A stretch of DNA of 64,000 nt from Cryobacterium psychrotolerans (GTDB taxonomy: Bacteria; Actinomycetota; Actinomycetes; Actinomycetales; Microbacteriaceae): the NCBI RefSeq assembly GCF_900101115.1, contig NZ_FNFU01000008.1:62001-126000 (forward strand), given 5' to 3'. The notes beneath the pieces were generated by a model that was given only the letters and a program-made list of their open reading frames with translations, had not been told where the DNA came from and ran no database searches. The translations under genes and the position numbers were made by a program. How positions within the stretch are numbered: the first letter of the stretch is position 1; every line of letters begins with the position of its first letter. Positions 1-7,606 of this stretch are shown in pieces.

Positions 1-28
1 TCGTGCCTGAGCACCAGGGCGGTGGGGC

Positions 29-991
29 TCACTCGAGTCCTTTGATCACGATCGCGTCGGTGGGAGGGTTGGCGAGGTTCGGGTCGACGTAGACATCCGG
101 CTCCAGGTAGATCGCCCGCGCGACCGGGACGGCCTGGCGGATCCGGGCTTCGACCGTATTGATCGCACCGGCGACCTCGGAGAATCGGCTGCCGGCATCG
201 AAGGACAGCTTGGCGGCGACCAGGAGCTCGTCCGGGCCGAGGTAGAGCGTCTTCATGTGGATGATACGCCGGGTCTCCGGGCCGGCCAGGATCGCACTCT
301 CGATGGCGGCGGCATCCTTCGTGCCGGCGCCCTCGCCCACCAGCAGGCTCTTGGTTTCGACGCCCAGGATGATGGCCACCAGCACGAGCAGCACGCCGAT
401 GGCGAGGGTGCCGACGGCATCCCAGATCGGGTTGCCGGTGAGGATCGTGAGGCTCACCCCGAGGAAGGCCAGGACGAGGCCGAGGAGGGCGGCGATGTCC
501 TCGAGCAGCACCACCGGGAGCTCAGGGGCCTTCGCGCGACGCACGAACTGCACCCAGGTCTGGGTCCCTCGCACGTGATTCGATTCGATGATCGCGGTGC
601 GCAGGGAGAACGATTCGAGGATCATGGCGACGATGAGAACGACGATCGGCAGCCACGGCACCTCGAGCGGATGCGGGTCCTGCAGCTTGTTGACGCCCTC
701 GTACAGGGAGAAGACGCCGCCGATGGAGAAGAGCACGATCGACACCACGAAGGCGTACACGTACCGTTCCCGGCCGTAGCCGAACGGATGCTCCTCCGTG
801 GCATCCTTCTTCGCCTTGCGTCCGCCGAGCAGCAGCAGGCCCTGGTTCCCGGAGTCGGCGAGGGAGTGCACGCCCTCGGCAAGCATCGAGGATGAGCCGG
901 AGAACGCCCAGGCCACGAACTTGGTGACCGCGATTCCCAGATTGGCCAGGAGTGCGGCCACGATTGCCTTGTTTCCGCCGGATGCGCTCAT
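29..991 (-). CDS. Cation diffusion facilitator family transporter
   Basis: Predicted 320-residue membrane protein of the CDF family, which exports divalent metals such as Zn2+, Co2+, Fe2+ or Mn2+ in exchange for protons. About five to six hydrophobic segments span residues 8-215. The first metal-site motif HSLAD lies near residues 42-46 in TM2 and a second acidic motif (LLEDIAALLG) near 163-172 in a later helix. A cytosolic C-terminal domain of about 100 residues follows, as usual for the family. The ATG at 991 is the natural start. It is transcribed away from proC and stands alone. The metal cannot be deduced, because the family-defining site is altered (HSLAD rather than the zinc-type HxxxD-HxxxD pattern). 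Confidence 0.9.
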   Translation of the reverse strand: MSASGGNKAIVAALLANLGIAVTKFVAWAFSGSSSMLAEGVHSLADSGNQGLLLLGGRKAKKDATEEHPFGYGRERYVYAFVVSIVLFSIGGVFSLYEGVNKLQDPHPLEVPWLPIVVLIVAMILESFSLRTAIIESNHVRGTQTWVQFVRRAKAPELPVVLLEDIAALLGLVLAFLGVSLTILTGNPIWDAVGTLAIGVLLVLVAIILGVETKSLLVGEGAGTKDAAAIESAILAGPETRRIIHMKTLYLGPDELLVAAKLSFDAGSRFSEVAGAINTVEARIRQAVPVARAIYLEPDVYVDPNLANPPTDAIVIKGLE

Positions 992-1061
992 GTAAACATC
1001 CTAGGTCGCCAGCCGTTCCAGCGGCCGACGCGTGACGGGGCCCGGAAAGTAGACTCGGAAG

Positions 1062-1910
1062 ATGACTTCAGCAGACTCGACCACGCTCCCCGCAATCGCC
1101 TTCCTCGGCGCCGGTTCGATGGCCAGGGCGGTCCTGGCGGGGCTCCTCAAGCCGAGCGTGAACGTGGAGGGCGGCATCCGCGCCACCAACCGCAGCACCG
1201 CGAAGGCCGACGAACTGGCCGGCACCGAGGGCGTCACGGCCTGGGCCACCGAGGTCGACCCGGAAGCCAACCTCAAGGCGGTCGCCGGGGCCCGCATCGT
1301 CGTCGTCGCGGTCAAACCCGCCATGGTGCCCGGCCTGCTCACCGAGATCGCCGGCAGCCTCGAGCCGGGAACCCTCGTCATCAGCGTCGCGGCCGGTGTG
1401 ACGATCGCCACCTTCGAGTCGCTGCTGCCCGAATCGGTGCACGTCATCCGGTCGATGCCCAATACTCCGGCCATCGTCGGCCAGGCGGTGACCGGGCTGA
1501 GCGCCGGCACGCGTTCGACCGCCGAGGACCTCGCGCTCGCCACGGCGCTCTTCGACACCGTCGGCGACGTGCTCGTGGTGCCGGAAGGCAAGCTCGACGC
1601 ACTCAGCACCATCTCCGGATCCGGACCCGCCTACGTGTTCTACCTGATCGAACAGCTCACTGCCACGGCGATCGACAAGGGATTCACGCCGGAGGAAGCG
1701 GCGACGATGGTCAACGGAACGTTCCTCGGCGCCAGCTCCCTGCTGGCGGTCTCGGACAAGACCCCCGGAGAGCTGCGCCGCCAGGTGACCAGCCCCAACG
1801 GCACCACCGAGCGGGCGGTCTGGGAGCTCGAAAAGGGCGGCCTCAAGTCACTGTTCGACACGGCAACGGATGCCGCGCTCGCCCGGGCCCGCGAGCTGGC
1901 GGCCTCGTAG
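1062..1910 (+). CDS. proC: Pyrroline-5-carboxylate reductase
   Basis: 282 residues, the normal length for ProC, which reduces 1-pyrroline-5-carboxylate to L-proline with NAD(P)H in the last step of proline synthesis in the cytosol. The N-terminal Rossmann nucleotide-binding motif FLGAGSMA is at residues 14-21. The family signature region rich in Gly/Ser/Pro is seen as SGSGPAYVFYLIEQL, followed by the C-terminal helical dimerisation domain ending in TSPNGTTERAV. The ATG at 1062 gives a conventional N-terminus. It is monocistronic, running convergent to trkA with a 14-bp gap at 1911-1924. Confidence 0.96.
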   Translation: MTSADSTTLPAIAFLGAGSMARAVLAGLLKPSVNVEGGIRATNRSTAKADELAGTEGVTAWATEVDPEANLKAVAGARIVVVAVKPAMVPGLLTEIAGSLEPGTLVISVAAGVTIATFESLLPESVHVIRSMPNTPAIVGQAVTGLSAGTRSTAEDLALATALFDTVGDVLVVPEGKLDALSTISGSGPAYVFYLIEQLTATAIDKGFTPEEAATMVNGTFLGASSLLAVSDKTPGELRRQVTSPNGTTERAVWELEKGGLKSLFDTATDAALARARELAAS

Positions 1911-1924
1911 CGGCCGGCCGGCCG

Positions 1925-2596
1925 TTACGAGCCGAGGGCGGCGAACCGTTCGATGTCCGGCTCGGTGCCGGCCACGATGATGAGGTCCTCGTCGGTCACA
2001 ACGGTCTCCGCCGTCGCGTACGTGAACGGACGGCCGGGGCTCTTCACCCCGACGACGGTCACCTTGTGCTTGCTGCGCACACCGGAGTCGGTGAGGTTGC
2101 GCCCGCGGATGGCCTTGGGCGGATACATCTTGACCAGCGCGAAGTTGTCGTCGAACTCGATGAAGTCGAGCATCCGGCCCGAGACGAGGTGGGCGACCCG
2201 CTCGCCGGCCTCCGCTTCCGGATAGATCACGTGGTTGGCGCCGATGCGCTCGAGGATCTTGCCGTGCGACTTCGAAATCGCCTTGGCCCAGATCTGCGGG
2301 ATCTTCAGGTCGACCAGGTTGGCCACAATGAGCACGCTGGCCTCGACGGATGACCCGACCGCGCAGACCGCGACCGAGAAGTCCTGGGCGCCGATCTGCC
2401 GGAGGGCGTCGATGGACTTCGCATCCGCCTGAACCGCGTGGGTGACTCTCTCCGACCACTTCTGCACGAGTGCCTCGTTGTCGTCGACGGCGAGTACTTC
2501 CCGCCCGAGGCGGTCGAGCTGGCCGGCCGTGGCCGCCCCGAACCGGCCGAGGCCGATGACGAGCACAGGGGCGTCGTGCTTAATGCGATCAACCAA
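1925..2596 (-). CDS. trkA: TrkA-type potassium uptake regulator (RCK domains)
   Basis: 223 residues. It is the cytosolic gating subunit of a Trk/Ktr potassium transporter. It has one RCK_N Rossmann domain with VIGLGRFG at residues 13-20 and an acidic Asp about 20 residues later for NAD(H)/ATP ribose binding. An RCK_C domain occupies the last 80 residues. The single-unit length matches KtrA rather than the double-length E. coli TrkA. The start overlaps the 3' end of the upstream membrane subunit gene by 8 bp, so the two are translationally coupled and act as one complex. Confidence 0.93.
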   Translation of the reverse strand: MVDRIKHDAPVLVIGLGRFGAATAGQLDRLGREVLAVDDNEALVQKWSERVTHAVQADAKSIDALRQIGAQDFSVAVCAVGSSVEASVLIVANLVDLKIPQIWAKAISKSHGKILERIGANHVIYPEAEAGERVAHLVSGRMLDFIEFDDNFALVKMYPPKAIRGRNLTDSGVRSKHKVTVVGVKSPGRPFTYATAETVVTDEDLIIVAGTEPDIERFAALGS

Positions 2597-4073
2597 CGAT
2601 GGGCCTCTCCTCGGGGCGCCTGAAAAGCTGCCTGCTGTGGCTGGCGGCCAACGCCGCCGCGAGTGTCACTGTACCAACCCGGCCCATGAACATGGTCGCC
2701 GCCAGCACGTAGACGCCCGCGGGCGGCAGATCCTGGGTGAGGCCGGTCGAGAGGCCGCAGGTCGCGAACGCCGAGATGACGTCGAAGAGCACCAGGTCGA
2801 AGGGCTGCTTCGAGATCTGCAGGATGAGGATGCTGGACACCGCCACGGTGGTCGCCCCCCAGAGCACGACGCTCACGGCCAGGCGCAGGATGTCAGCGGG
2901 GATCCGGCGGCCGAAGGCCTCCATCTGCGCACGCCCGCGTGCCTCGGCGAAAGCGGCGAGGAAGAGGATGGCCAGGGTGGTGACCTTGATGCCGCCCGCG
3001 GTGGAGGCCGAGCCGCCGCCGATGAACATGAGCATGTCGCTGACCAGCAGGCTCGATCCGTGCAGGTCGCTCACGGTGATGGTGGCGAACCCTCCCGACC
3101 TCGTCATCACGGACATGAACAGCGACTGGAAGATCGTGTCTCCGGCATTCAACGATCCGAACGTCTTCGGGTTGTCGAATTCGAGCAGGATGTAGATGAG
3201 CATGCCGGCGAACATGAGGGCGAATGTGGTCACCAGCGTCAGCTTCACGTGCAGGGACCAGCGGCGGGGGCTCAGCCATCCGTTTGCGAAGGCGTAGATC
3301 ACGGGGAAGCCGAGACTTCCGAGGAACACGCCGAGCATGAGTCCGCCGAGAAACCAGTAGTCGTTCGCGAACTGGTCGAGGCCCCCGACGTTCGGGCTGA
3401 AGCCGGTGTTCGTGAAGGCCATCGCGGAGTAGTAGATGCTGTGCCAGGCGGCCTCGCCCAGGGGGACTCCGTCGAGCAGCATCCGCGGGAAGAGGATCGC
3501 GGTGACCACGGCCTCGATCACCAGGGTGCTGATGGCCACCGTCGCCAGCAGGCTTCCGACCTCGCCCAGGCGCACAGCCTGGCTCTCGTTGATCGGCCCG
3601 GCGTGGATGCGCGAGGGGTTGGTGTCGCTCGCGGCCATGAGTTTCGCGCGCAGGCCGAGCCGGCGGGAGATGACCATCCCCATGATCGACGCCAGGGTGA
3701 GCACGCCGATGCCGCCGATGTTGACGCCGACGACGACGAGGATGTTTCCGAACGGCGACCAATGCGTCGCCATGTCAACCGTCGAGAGGCCGGTGACGCA
3801 GATCACCGAGACGGCGGTGAAGAGAGCATCGTGCAGCGGCGTTATCGCCCCGTTCGCCGAGGCGATCGGGAGGGAGAACAGCAGGGTGAAGAGCAGCACC
3901 AGGGAGGTGAAGACGAGCAGCGCGAATCGCGACGGTGATTTGCGCACCAGGTCGTCGACGAGGTCCCGAGCACGTCCGTACCACGACGAGTTCAGTGCTG
4001 GGAAACGAGTCTCAGACGAGACGAATGGCACCTGTCGCTCCCGCTTCCGTTGTGGCCGTCGACGATATGTCAT
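2589..4073 (-). CDS. TrkH/KtrB potassium transporter membrane subunit
   Basis: 494 residues. It is the pore-forming subunit for K+ (or Na+-coupled K+) uptake. Four repeated M1-P-M2 units can be followed. The selectivity-filter segments are VICVTGLST near residues 90-98, then FTNTGFSPN, TRSGGFATI and ATCGLSTGL, each with the filter glycine intact. The basic N-terminal 45 residues precede the first membrane helix and are poorly conserved, so a start somewhat downstream of 4073 cannot be excluded. It is the first gene of a two-gene operon with trkA, with coding overlap of 8 bp. Confidence 0.93.
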   Translation of the reverse strand: MTYRRRPQRKRERQVPFVSSETRFPALNSSWYGRARDLVDDLVRKSPSRFALLVFTSLVLLFTLLFSLPIASANGAITPLHDALFTAVSVICVTGLSTVDMATHWSPFGNILVVVGVNIGGIGVLTLASIMGMVISRRLGLRAKLMAASDTNPSRIHAGPINESQAVRLGEVGSLLATVAISTLVIEAVVTAILFPRMLLDGVPLGEAAWHSIYYSAMAFTNTGFSPNVGGLDQFANDYWFLGGLMLGVFLGSLGFPVIYAFANGWLSPRRWSLHVKLTLVTTFALMFAGMLIYILLEFDNPKTFGSLNAGDTIFQSLFMSVMTRSGGFATITVSDLHGSSLLVSDMLMFIGGGSASTAGGIKVTTLAILFLAAFAEARGRAQMEAFGRRIPADILRLAVSVVLWGATTVAVSSILILQISKQPFDLVLFDVISAFATCGLSTGLTQDLPPAGVYVLAATMFMGRVGTVTLAAALAASHSRQLFRRPEERPIVG

Positions 4074-4106
4074 CGTACCCGTAGGGCGAGTGACTAATCT
4101 TGGCTC

Positions 4107-4550
4107 ATGGCAAACATCTTCGACGTGGTGGCGGACTCAACTCGGCGCGACATCCTGCACATTCTCCTGGAGCGCTACAACCAGGCGGCCGACAGCGTGG
4201 GGGAGCTGAGCGTCTCCGACATCGTGAGCCAGCTTGGTCTGAGCCAGCCGACGATCTCGAAGCACCTCAAGGTCCTGCGCGAAGCCGGCCTCGTGGGCGT
4301 GCGCGAAGAAGGGCAGCACCGCTACTACCACCTCGACTACGCGCCGCTGGAAGAGATTGAGGACTGGCTGATCCCGTTCCTCAGCGTCGACTTCGATGCG
4401 ACCGCCGAGGAAATCGACGCCGAGGCCGGTCTGAAGTCCGAGCAGCGCGCCTTTGCCGCGGCCATCGGCAAGGCCTTCGCCGACACGTCGTTCCAGATGA
4501 GCCACGCCGTGAAGGATGCCACCTCGAAGAAGTGGCGCAAGAGCGACTAG
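4107..4550 (+). CDS. ArsR-type winged-helix transcriptional regulator
   Basis: 147 residues. The N-terminal half is an ArsR winged helix: the motif STRRDILHIL at residues 11-20 opens the domain, and the recognition helix is LSQPTISKHLKVLREAGLV at about 45-63. The wing (REEGQHRYYHLD) follows. The C-terminal 60 residues are acidic then basic, with no cysteine metal site, so a redox or metal sensor of the classical ArsR/SmtB type is unlikely. It runs divergently from the Trk operon across a 33-bp gap. Its target is unknown. Control of neighbouring trk genes is possible but unproven. Confidence 0.88.
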   Translation: MANIFDVVADSTRRDILHILLERYNQAADSVGELSVSDIVSQLGLSQPTISKHLKVLREAGLVGVREEGQHRYYHLDYAPLEEIEDWLIPFLSVDFDATAEEIDAEAGLKSEQRAFAAAIGKAFADTSFQMSHAVKDATSKKWRKSD

Positions 4551-4657
4551 ACGACCGCTCGGCTTACCCCTAGAGTGTCCAAATAGCACTCGGGTAACAC
4601 CCGTAACACCCGGTGCTGGCAGGGTCGACTCGCCGGGATGACGAGGGGTTCACGCGA

Positions 4658-4852
4658 ATGGCACAGGACTTGTCCGAGGTGCGCTTCCTTACGGTGGCCG
4701 AGGTCGCCGAGATGATGCGCGTGTCGAAGATGACGGTTTACCGCCTCGTTCACTCCGGGGAACTGCCCGCGATCCGCTTCGGGCGCTCCTTTCGCGTGCC
4801 CGAGTCCGCCGCCCGGGCGGCCATCGAACGGCCGGTCGCGGACTCTGCGTAG
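4658..4852 (+). CDS. BldC-like helix-turn-helix protein (excisionase family)
   Basis: 64 residues. A single MerR/excisionase-type winged helix covers residues 8-48: FLTVAEVAEMMRVSKMTVYR, then a basic wing (RFGRSFRVP). The size and sequence resemble actinobacterial BldC, a small DNA-binding developmental regulator that polymerises on direct repeats. Non-sporulating Microbacteriaceae carry the gene too, in front of the bS22 gene. A GTG at 4613 opens the same frame earlier, but the conserved domain begins right after the ATG at 4658, so I chose that. It is not associated with any integrase, so true excisionase function is unlikely. Confidence 0.85.
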   Translation: MAQDLSEVRFLTVAEVAEMMRVSKMTVYRLVHSGELPAIRFGRSFRVPESAARAAIERPVADSA

Positions 4853-4872
4853 GAGGCCCTGTTTTTTTCGGT

Positions 4873-4878
4873 TAGAAT
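4873..4878 (+). promoter_or_regulatory. Candidate -10 element for the bS22 gene
   Basis: TAGAAT lies 57 bp upstream of the bS22 start in a short T-rich stretch that stands out in a G+C-rich background. No good -35 hexamer is visible, so this is a weak call from composition and position only. Confidence 0.35.
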
Positions 4879-4934
4879 GGTGTTTTCGTGTCGGTCGCAG
4901 ATCCGCGGCTCAACCAAAACTTTGTGAGGTCCGT

Positions 4935-5033
4935 GTGGGTTCTGTAATCAAGAAGCGACGCAAGCGCATGGCGAAGAAGAAGCACCGCAAGCTGCTTCGT
5001 AAGACTCGCCACCAGCGTCGCAACAAGAAGTAG
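4935..5033 (+). CDS. 30S ribosomal protein bS22 (AURKAIP1/COX24-like)
   Basis: A 32-residue, extremely basic peptide beginning with GTG (MGSVIKKRRKRMAKKKHRKL and ending RRNKK). This matches the very short actinobacterial small-subunit protein bS22 seen in mycobacterial ribosome structures, related to the mitochondrial AURKAIP1/COX24 domain. It falls below the usual gene-length cut-off and is easily missed. The nearby GTGAGG just upstream may serve as the ribosome binding region. A strong hairpin terminator follows 25 bp after the stop codon, showing a short dedicated transcript downstream of the BldC-like gene. Confidence 0.93.
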   Translation: MGSVIKKRRKRMAKKKHRKLLRKTRHQRRNKK

Positions 5034-5058
5034 GACGGTCTCTGACCGTACTGGCGTG

Positions 5059-5089
5059 AGCGTCAGGCCCTTCGGGTCTGACGCTTTTT
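5059..5089. terminator. Hairpin terminator, bS22 gene
   Basis: Stem AGCGTCAGGCCC pairs with GGGTCTGACGCT across a TTC turn (one G-T wobble) and is followed by five T on the plus strand. It overlaps the last codons of the convergent HAD gene (stop at 5063), so it probably ends both transcripts. Confidence 0.85.
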
Positions 5090-5800
5090 GCTTGCTCGGA
5101 TCGCGGCCCTGATGCTCGCCGGCTTCATCCGAATCATCGGCCAGCGGTGCGCCACGGCGTACCGGTGCAGGACGGCATCCGGATTCACCACCACCGGGTG
5201 ACCGACCAGCTCGAGCAGCGGAATGTCGTTGTGGGAATCGGAGTAGGCCCAGCAGTCGGCGAGGTCGACGCCGCTCGCCGCGGCGCGGGCCTCGGCCGCG
5301 CGCGCTTTGCCCTGCCCGTGGCAGATGCCGTCGACCAGGCGCCCGGTGAACGCGCCGTCAACGGTTTCCAGCACGGTGCCGAACGCGCCGGTGAAACCCA
5401 GCCGTGTCGCGATCACGTCGGCCAGCTCCTGTGCCGTCGCACTGATCAGCCACACCTCTCGGCCGGCCGCCAGGTGCCGCCGGGCGACGTCAACCGTCTC
5501 GGGCCAGAGGCGCTGCACGAGCCGCGTGTCGAAGATCTCGTTGCTGAACCGGATGAGCGCGGCCTGGTTGTGACCGATGACAAGCTCGAGTCCGCGCTCG
5601 CTGACCCGGCTGACGTGGGCGGGGTTTTCGCCCACGGCCAGGAACCGGGCCTGCTTCCAGCCGAATGACAGGATGTCCCGCAGGGAGATCAAGCCCCGCC
5701 GCCAGGCGCCGACGCCGAGGTAGTAGAGGCTTGCGCCGCGCAGCAGCGTGTTGTCCACGTCGAAGAACGCGATCGCGCGGGGAGGAGGTCCGGTCACCAT
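5063..5800 (-). CDS. HAD-IB family phosphatase (SerB-like)
   Basis: 245 residues. Haloacid dehalogenase superfamily, subfamily IB. Motif I FFDVDNTLL places the nucleophile Asp at residue 14 and acid/base Asp at 16. Motif II is LISATAQEL, and motifs III/IV are K in GQGKARAAE and SDSHNDIPLLELVG. A helical cap lies between motifs I and II. The family contains phosphoserine phosphatase and many lipid or nucleotide phosphatases. The absence of the ACT domain and of serine-pathway neighbours means that the substrate should not be assumed. Its 3' end lies inside the terminator shared with the bS22 gene. Confidence 0.85.
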   Translation of the reverse strand: MVTGPPPRAIAFFDVDNTLLRGASLYYLGVGAWRRGLISLRDILSFGWKQARFLAVGENPAHVSRVSERGLELVIGHNQAALIRFSNEIFDTRLVQRLWPETVDVARRHLAAGREVWLISATAQELADVIATRLGFTGAFGTVLETVDGAFTGRLVDGICHGQGKARAAEARAAASGVDLADCWAYSDSHNDIPLLELVGHPVVVNPDAVLHRYAVAHRWPMIRMKPASIRAAIRASKKRQTRRA

Positions 5801-5877
5801 GTGCGGACGAGTCTAGTTCGTCCGCGGGGGGCGGTCGGGTCTGCACTCTCCCAGCTTCGCGCGCCTAGGCTGGAGGC

Positions 5878-6147
5878 ATGGCTACCGCACTCCTCACCCT
5901 GATCGGCAAGCCCGGCTGTCACCTCTGCGATGACGCTCGGGACCTCATCGACAGCGTCGTGGAGAAGATCGCCGGCCACCCGTCCGCTCCCGAAATCGTG
6001 TTCGAGGAGCGTTCGATCCTCGACGACGCCGCGTTGCACGAGCAGTACGTCGAGGAGATTCCCGTGCTCCTCATCAACGGCAAGATGCACAACTACTGGC
6101 GGATTGACCCCCTGCGCCTGCGCACGGCCCTGCTGGAGGTGCGATGA
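5878..6147 (+). CDS. Glutaredoxin-like thioredoxin-fold protein
   Basis: 89 residues with the redox motif CHLC at residues 14-17 directly after the first beta strand (LTLIGKPG). The cis-proline element EIPVLLING is near residue 60. This is the DUF836/glutaredoxin-like group that is common in actinobacteria. Members are small cytosolic thiol-disulfide proteins of unproven substrate. The stop overlaps the ATG of the next gene (ATGA), so both are translated from one message. There is a clear start at 5878 with few alternatives. Confidence 0.9.
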   Translation: MATALLTLIGKPGCHLCDDARDLIDSVVEKIAGHPSAPEIVFEERSILDDAALHEQYVEEIPVLLINGKMHNYWRIDPLRLRTALLEVR

Positions 6148-6443
6148 GCATCCGGCACGTCGTCTCCTGGCGGCTCGCAGCGACGGACCCGGCCGAGAAG
6201 GCCGAGCACGCGGCCCGGATCATCGCCGGGCTGGAGTCCCTGGTCGGCGTGGTCGACGAGATCCGTTCGCTCACCGTCGGCGCTGATGTCGCCGGTGGCG
6301 ACAACTGGGACGTCGTTCTGATCGCCGACTTCGACGACATGGAGGCGGTCGCCCGCTACCAGGCGCACCCCGAACACCAGAAGGTGGGCGCGTACATCCG
6401 GTCCGTCGTCGCCGCCCGCATGGCCGTCGACCTGGCCTTCTAG
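6144..6443 (+). CDS. Dabb family alpha/beta barrel protein
   Basis: 99 residues of the dimeric ferredoxin-like Dabb (stress-responsive A/B barrel) family. The typical opening is IRHVVSWRL and the closing segment is YQAHPEHQKVGAYIRSVVAAR, near residues 72-92. Some family members are stress-induced and others are small enzymes such as olivetolic acid cyclase, so the function here is open. It is co-translated with the glutaredoxin-like gene by a 4-bp overlap. A C-rich tract (6444-6460) and a 63-bp palindrome follow the stop. Confidence 0.88.
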   Translation: MSIRHVVSWRLAATDPAEKAEHAARIIAGLESLVGVVDEIRSLTVGADVAGGDNWDVVLIADFDDMEAVARYQAHPEHQKVGAYIRSVVAARMAVDLAF

Positions 6444-6459
6444 CCCCGCCCCATCCCCC

Positions 6460-6522
6460 CCGCGAAACCGCACTTGTGCGCGTTATTCGCGTCGTTTAGC
6501 GCGCACTACTGCGGTTTCGCGG
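6460..6522. repeat. 63-bp palindrome P1, family I (inverted orientation)
   Basis: Two 23-nt arms (6460-6482 and 6500-6522, 21 of 23 pairs) flank a 17-nt loop. The outer bases are CCGCGAAACCGCA and TGCGGTTTCGCGG. Read on the minus strand the loop begins CTAAA and ends ATAA, the same as copies at 7500 and 61938, so this copy is inverted relative to them. The right arm encodes the last residues and the TAG of the DUF559 gene. The plus-strand gene before it is followed by a C-rich tract and there is no T-run. Confidence 0.9.
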
Positions 6523-7447
6523 AGGTTTGCTGGGCGATGACTCGCCGCACGCGGTTGAGGAACGCCCGTTGGCGCGTGAACACATCGTCGGGTACCACCC
6601 GGATGACGCGCCACTGGTCGGTTTCGAAGATCTCGCGCCGAGTGATGTCCCTGCGAAAACGCTCTTTGTCTATCCGGTGCCCGTCGCCTTCGTACTCGAA
6701 CAGGAGGCGGGCCCACGGGTAGGCGAGGTCGGGTTTCCCGAGGCGCCGCCCGTTGACGTCGAAAATCACCTCGTTGACGACAGGTTCGGGCAGGCCGTCA
6801 TCGACGAGGATCAGCCGCAACCACGTCTCCGGGCGCGAATCCACGCCGGTGCGCACCCGGGCGATTGCCTCCCTGAGGTTCTTCGCGCCCCGGCGGCGGG
6901 CGCAGCGCAGCACGCCGGCTCTCAGCTCGGCGATGGTGGCCAGCGGGGGCTCGCGGCCCGCGTCGGTGACCCGGCCGGAGACGAGGTAGTCGCCGGCGGC
7001 AATGAGGTCGTAGAGCGTGAGGTGCGTAGCCAGCTGGCACCACGTCGATACCGGGTCGGTCACCACGAAGCCGTCGAGTTCCCGGAACCGGGACTCGATG
7101 CCGCCGAGCGCGTGTCCGACCACGCCGACGACGCGAGGCGGTTGGCCGCGCTCGTTCACGGCAACGTGGAGGGTCTGATCGTAGGCGAGGGACGGGGGCA
7201 GCGGGATCAGGTAGAGCTGCGCCGCCGTGATGTGGCTGAAGGCCTGGCCGGCGGGCATCCGCGGCAGGTAGCCCTCGCACCGGCCGTGCACGGCCGTGAA
7301 GTCGAGGTCGATCGCGCGCACGCCACGGGACGGTCGCTGCACGTCGGGGGCGAGCAGCCGGCCTCGTCCCAGGGTTTCCGGGGGAACATCCGTGGTGAGG
7401 AACGCACGTCCGCGGAGCGGCTCTGGGAGGATCGTTCGGTTTCGCAC
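6506..7447 (-). CDS. DUF559 nuclease-like protein with AbiEi-like N-terminus
   Basis: 313 residues, GTG start at 7447. The C-terminal 90 residues match DUF559, a Vsr/PD-(D/E)XK-like endonuclease fold: VIFDVNGRRLGKPDLAYP followed by LLFEYEGDGHR, an R/K-rich helix (KERFRRDITRREIFE) and WRVIRVVPDDV. The N-terminal 200 residues resemble the AbiEi-type/transcriptional-regulator region often joined to DUF559 in Microbacteriaceae. No biochemical role is established. The gene lies between two inverted copies of the same 63-bp palindrome, and its stop codon (SAKPQ*) is inside one of them. That suggests a gene-plus-repeat unit rather than an ordinary chromosomal gene. Confidence 0.8.
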   Translation of the reverse strand: MRNRTILPEPLRGRAFLTTDVPPETLGRGRLLAPDVQRPSRGVRAIDLDFTAVHGRCEGYLPRMPAGQAFSHITAAQLYLIPLPPSLAYDQTLHVAVNERGQPPRVVGVVGHALGGIESRFRELDGFVVTDPVSTWCQLATHLTLYDLIAAGDYLVSGRVTDAGREPPLATIAELRAGVLRCARRRGAKNLREAIARVRTGVDSRPETWLRLILVDDGLPEPVVNEVIFDVNGRRLGKPDLAYPWARLLFEYEGDGHRIDKERFRRDITRREIFETDQWRVIRVVPDDVFTRQRAFLNRVRRVIAQQTSAKPQ

Positions 7448-7499
7448 CCGGTCATGATGCCTTCTTCCGCCCGTGCGCGCCGAACCTGTCCACAGCCCA

Positions 7500-7562
7500 C
7501 CGCGAGACTGCAGTTGTGCGCGCTAAAACGCCCGAATAACGCGCACAACTGCGGTTTCGCGG
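7500..7562. repeat. 63-bp palindrome P2, family I
   Basis: Arms 7500-7522 and 7540-7562 pair at 21 of 23 positions around a 17-nt loop beginning CTAAAACG and ending ATAA. Length, arm length and loop match P1 (inverted) and P7. It lies 52 bp upstream of the DUF559 gene and downstream of aspS, separated from aspS by a purine-rich G-tract region. Confidence 0.9.
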
Positions 7563-7605
7563 GGAGGAGAAGGGGGAGGAGAAGGGGGAGGGGGAGGGAA
7601 CGGGG
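7559..7605. repeat. G-tract low-complexity spacer after aspS
   Basis: A run of repeating GGGGGAGGAGAA-like units fills the gap between P2 and the aspS stop. On the aspS sense strand it is C- and T-rich with almost no G, the composition preferred by Rho. On the other strand it has at least six runs of three or more G and could form a G-quadruplex. Confidence 0.75.
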
Positions 7606-7606
7606 G

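Noticed and set aside
4613-4657. GTG at 4613 as start of the BldC-like gene
   Set aside because: The added 15 residues lie outside the conserved domain, and the ATG at 4658 gives the normal length.
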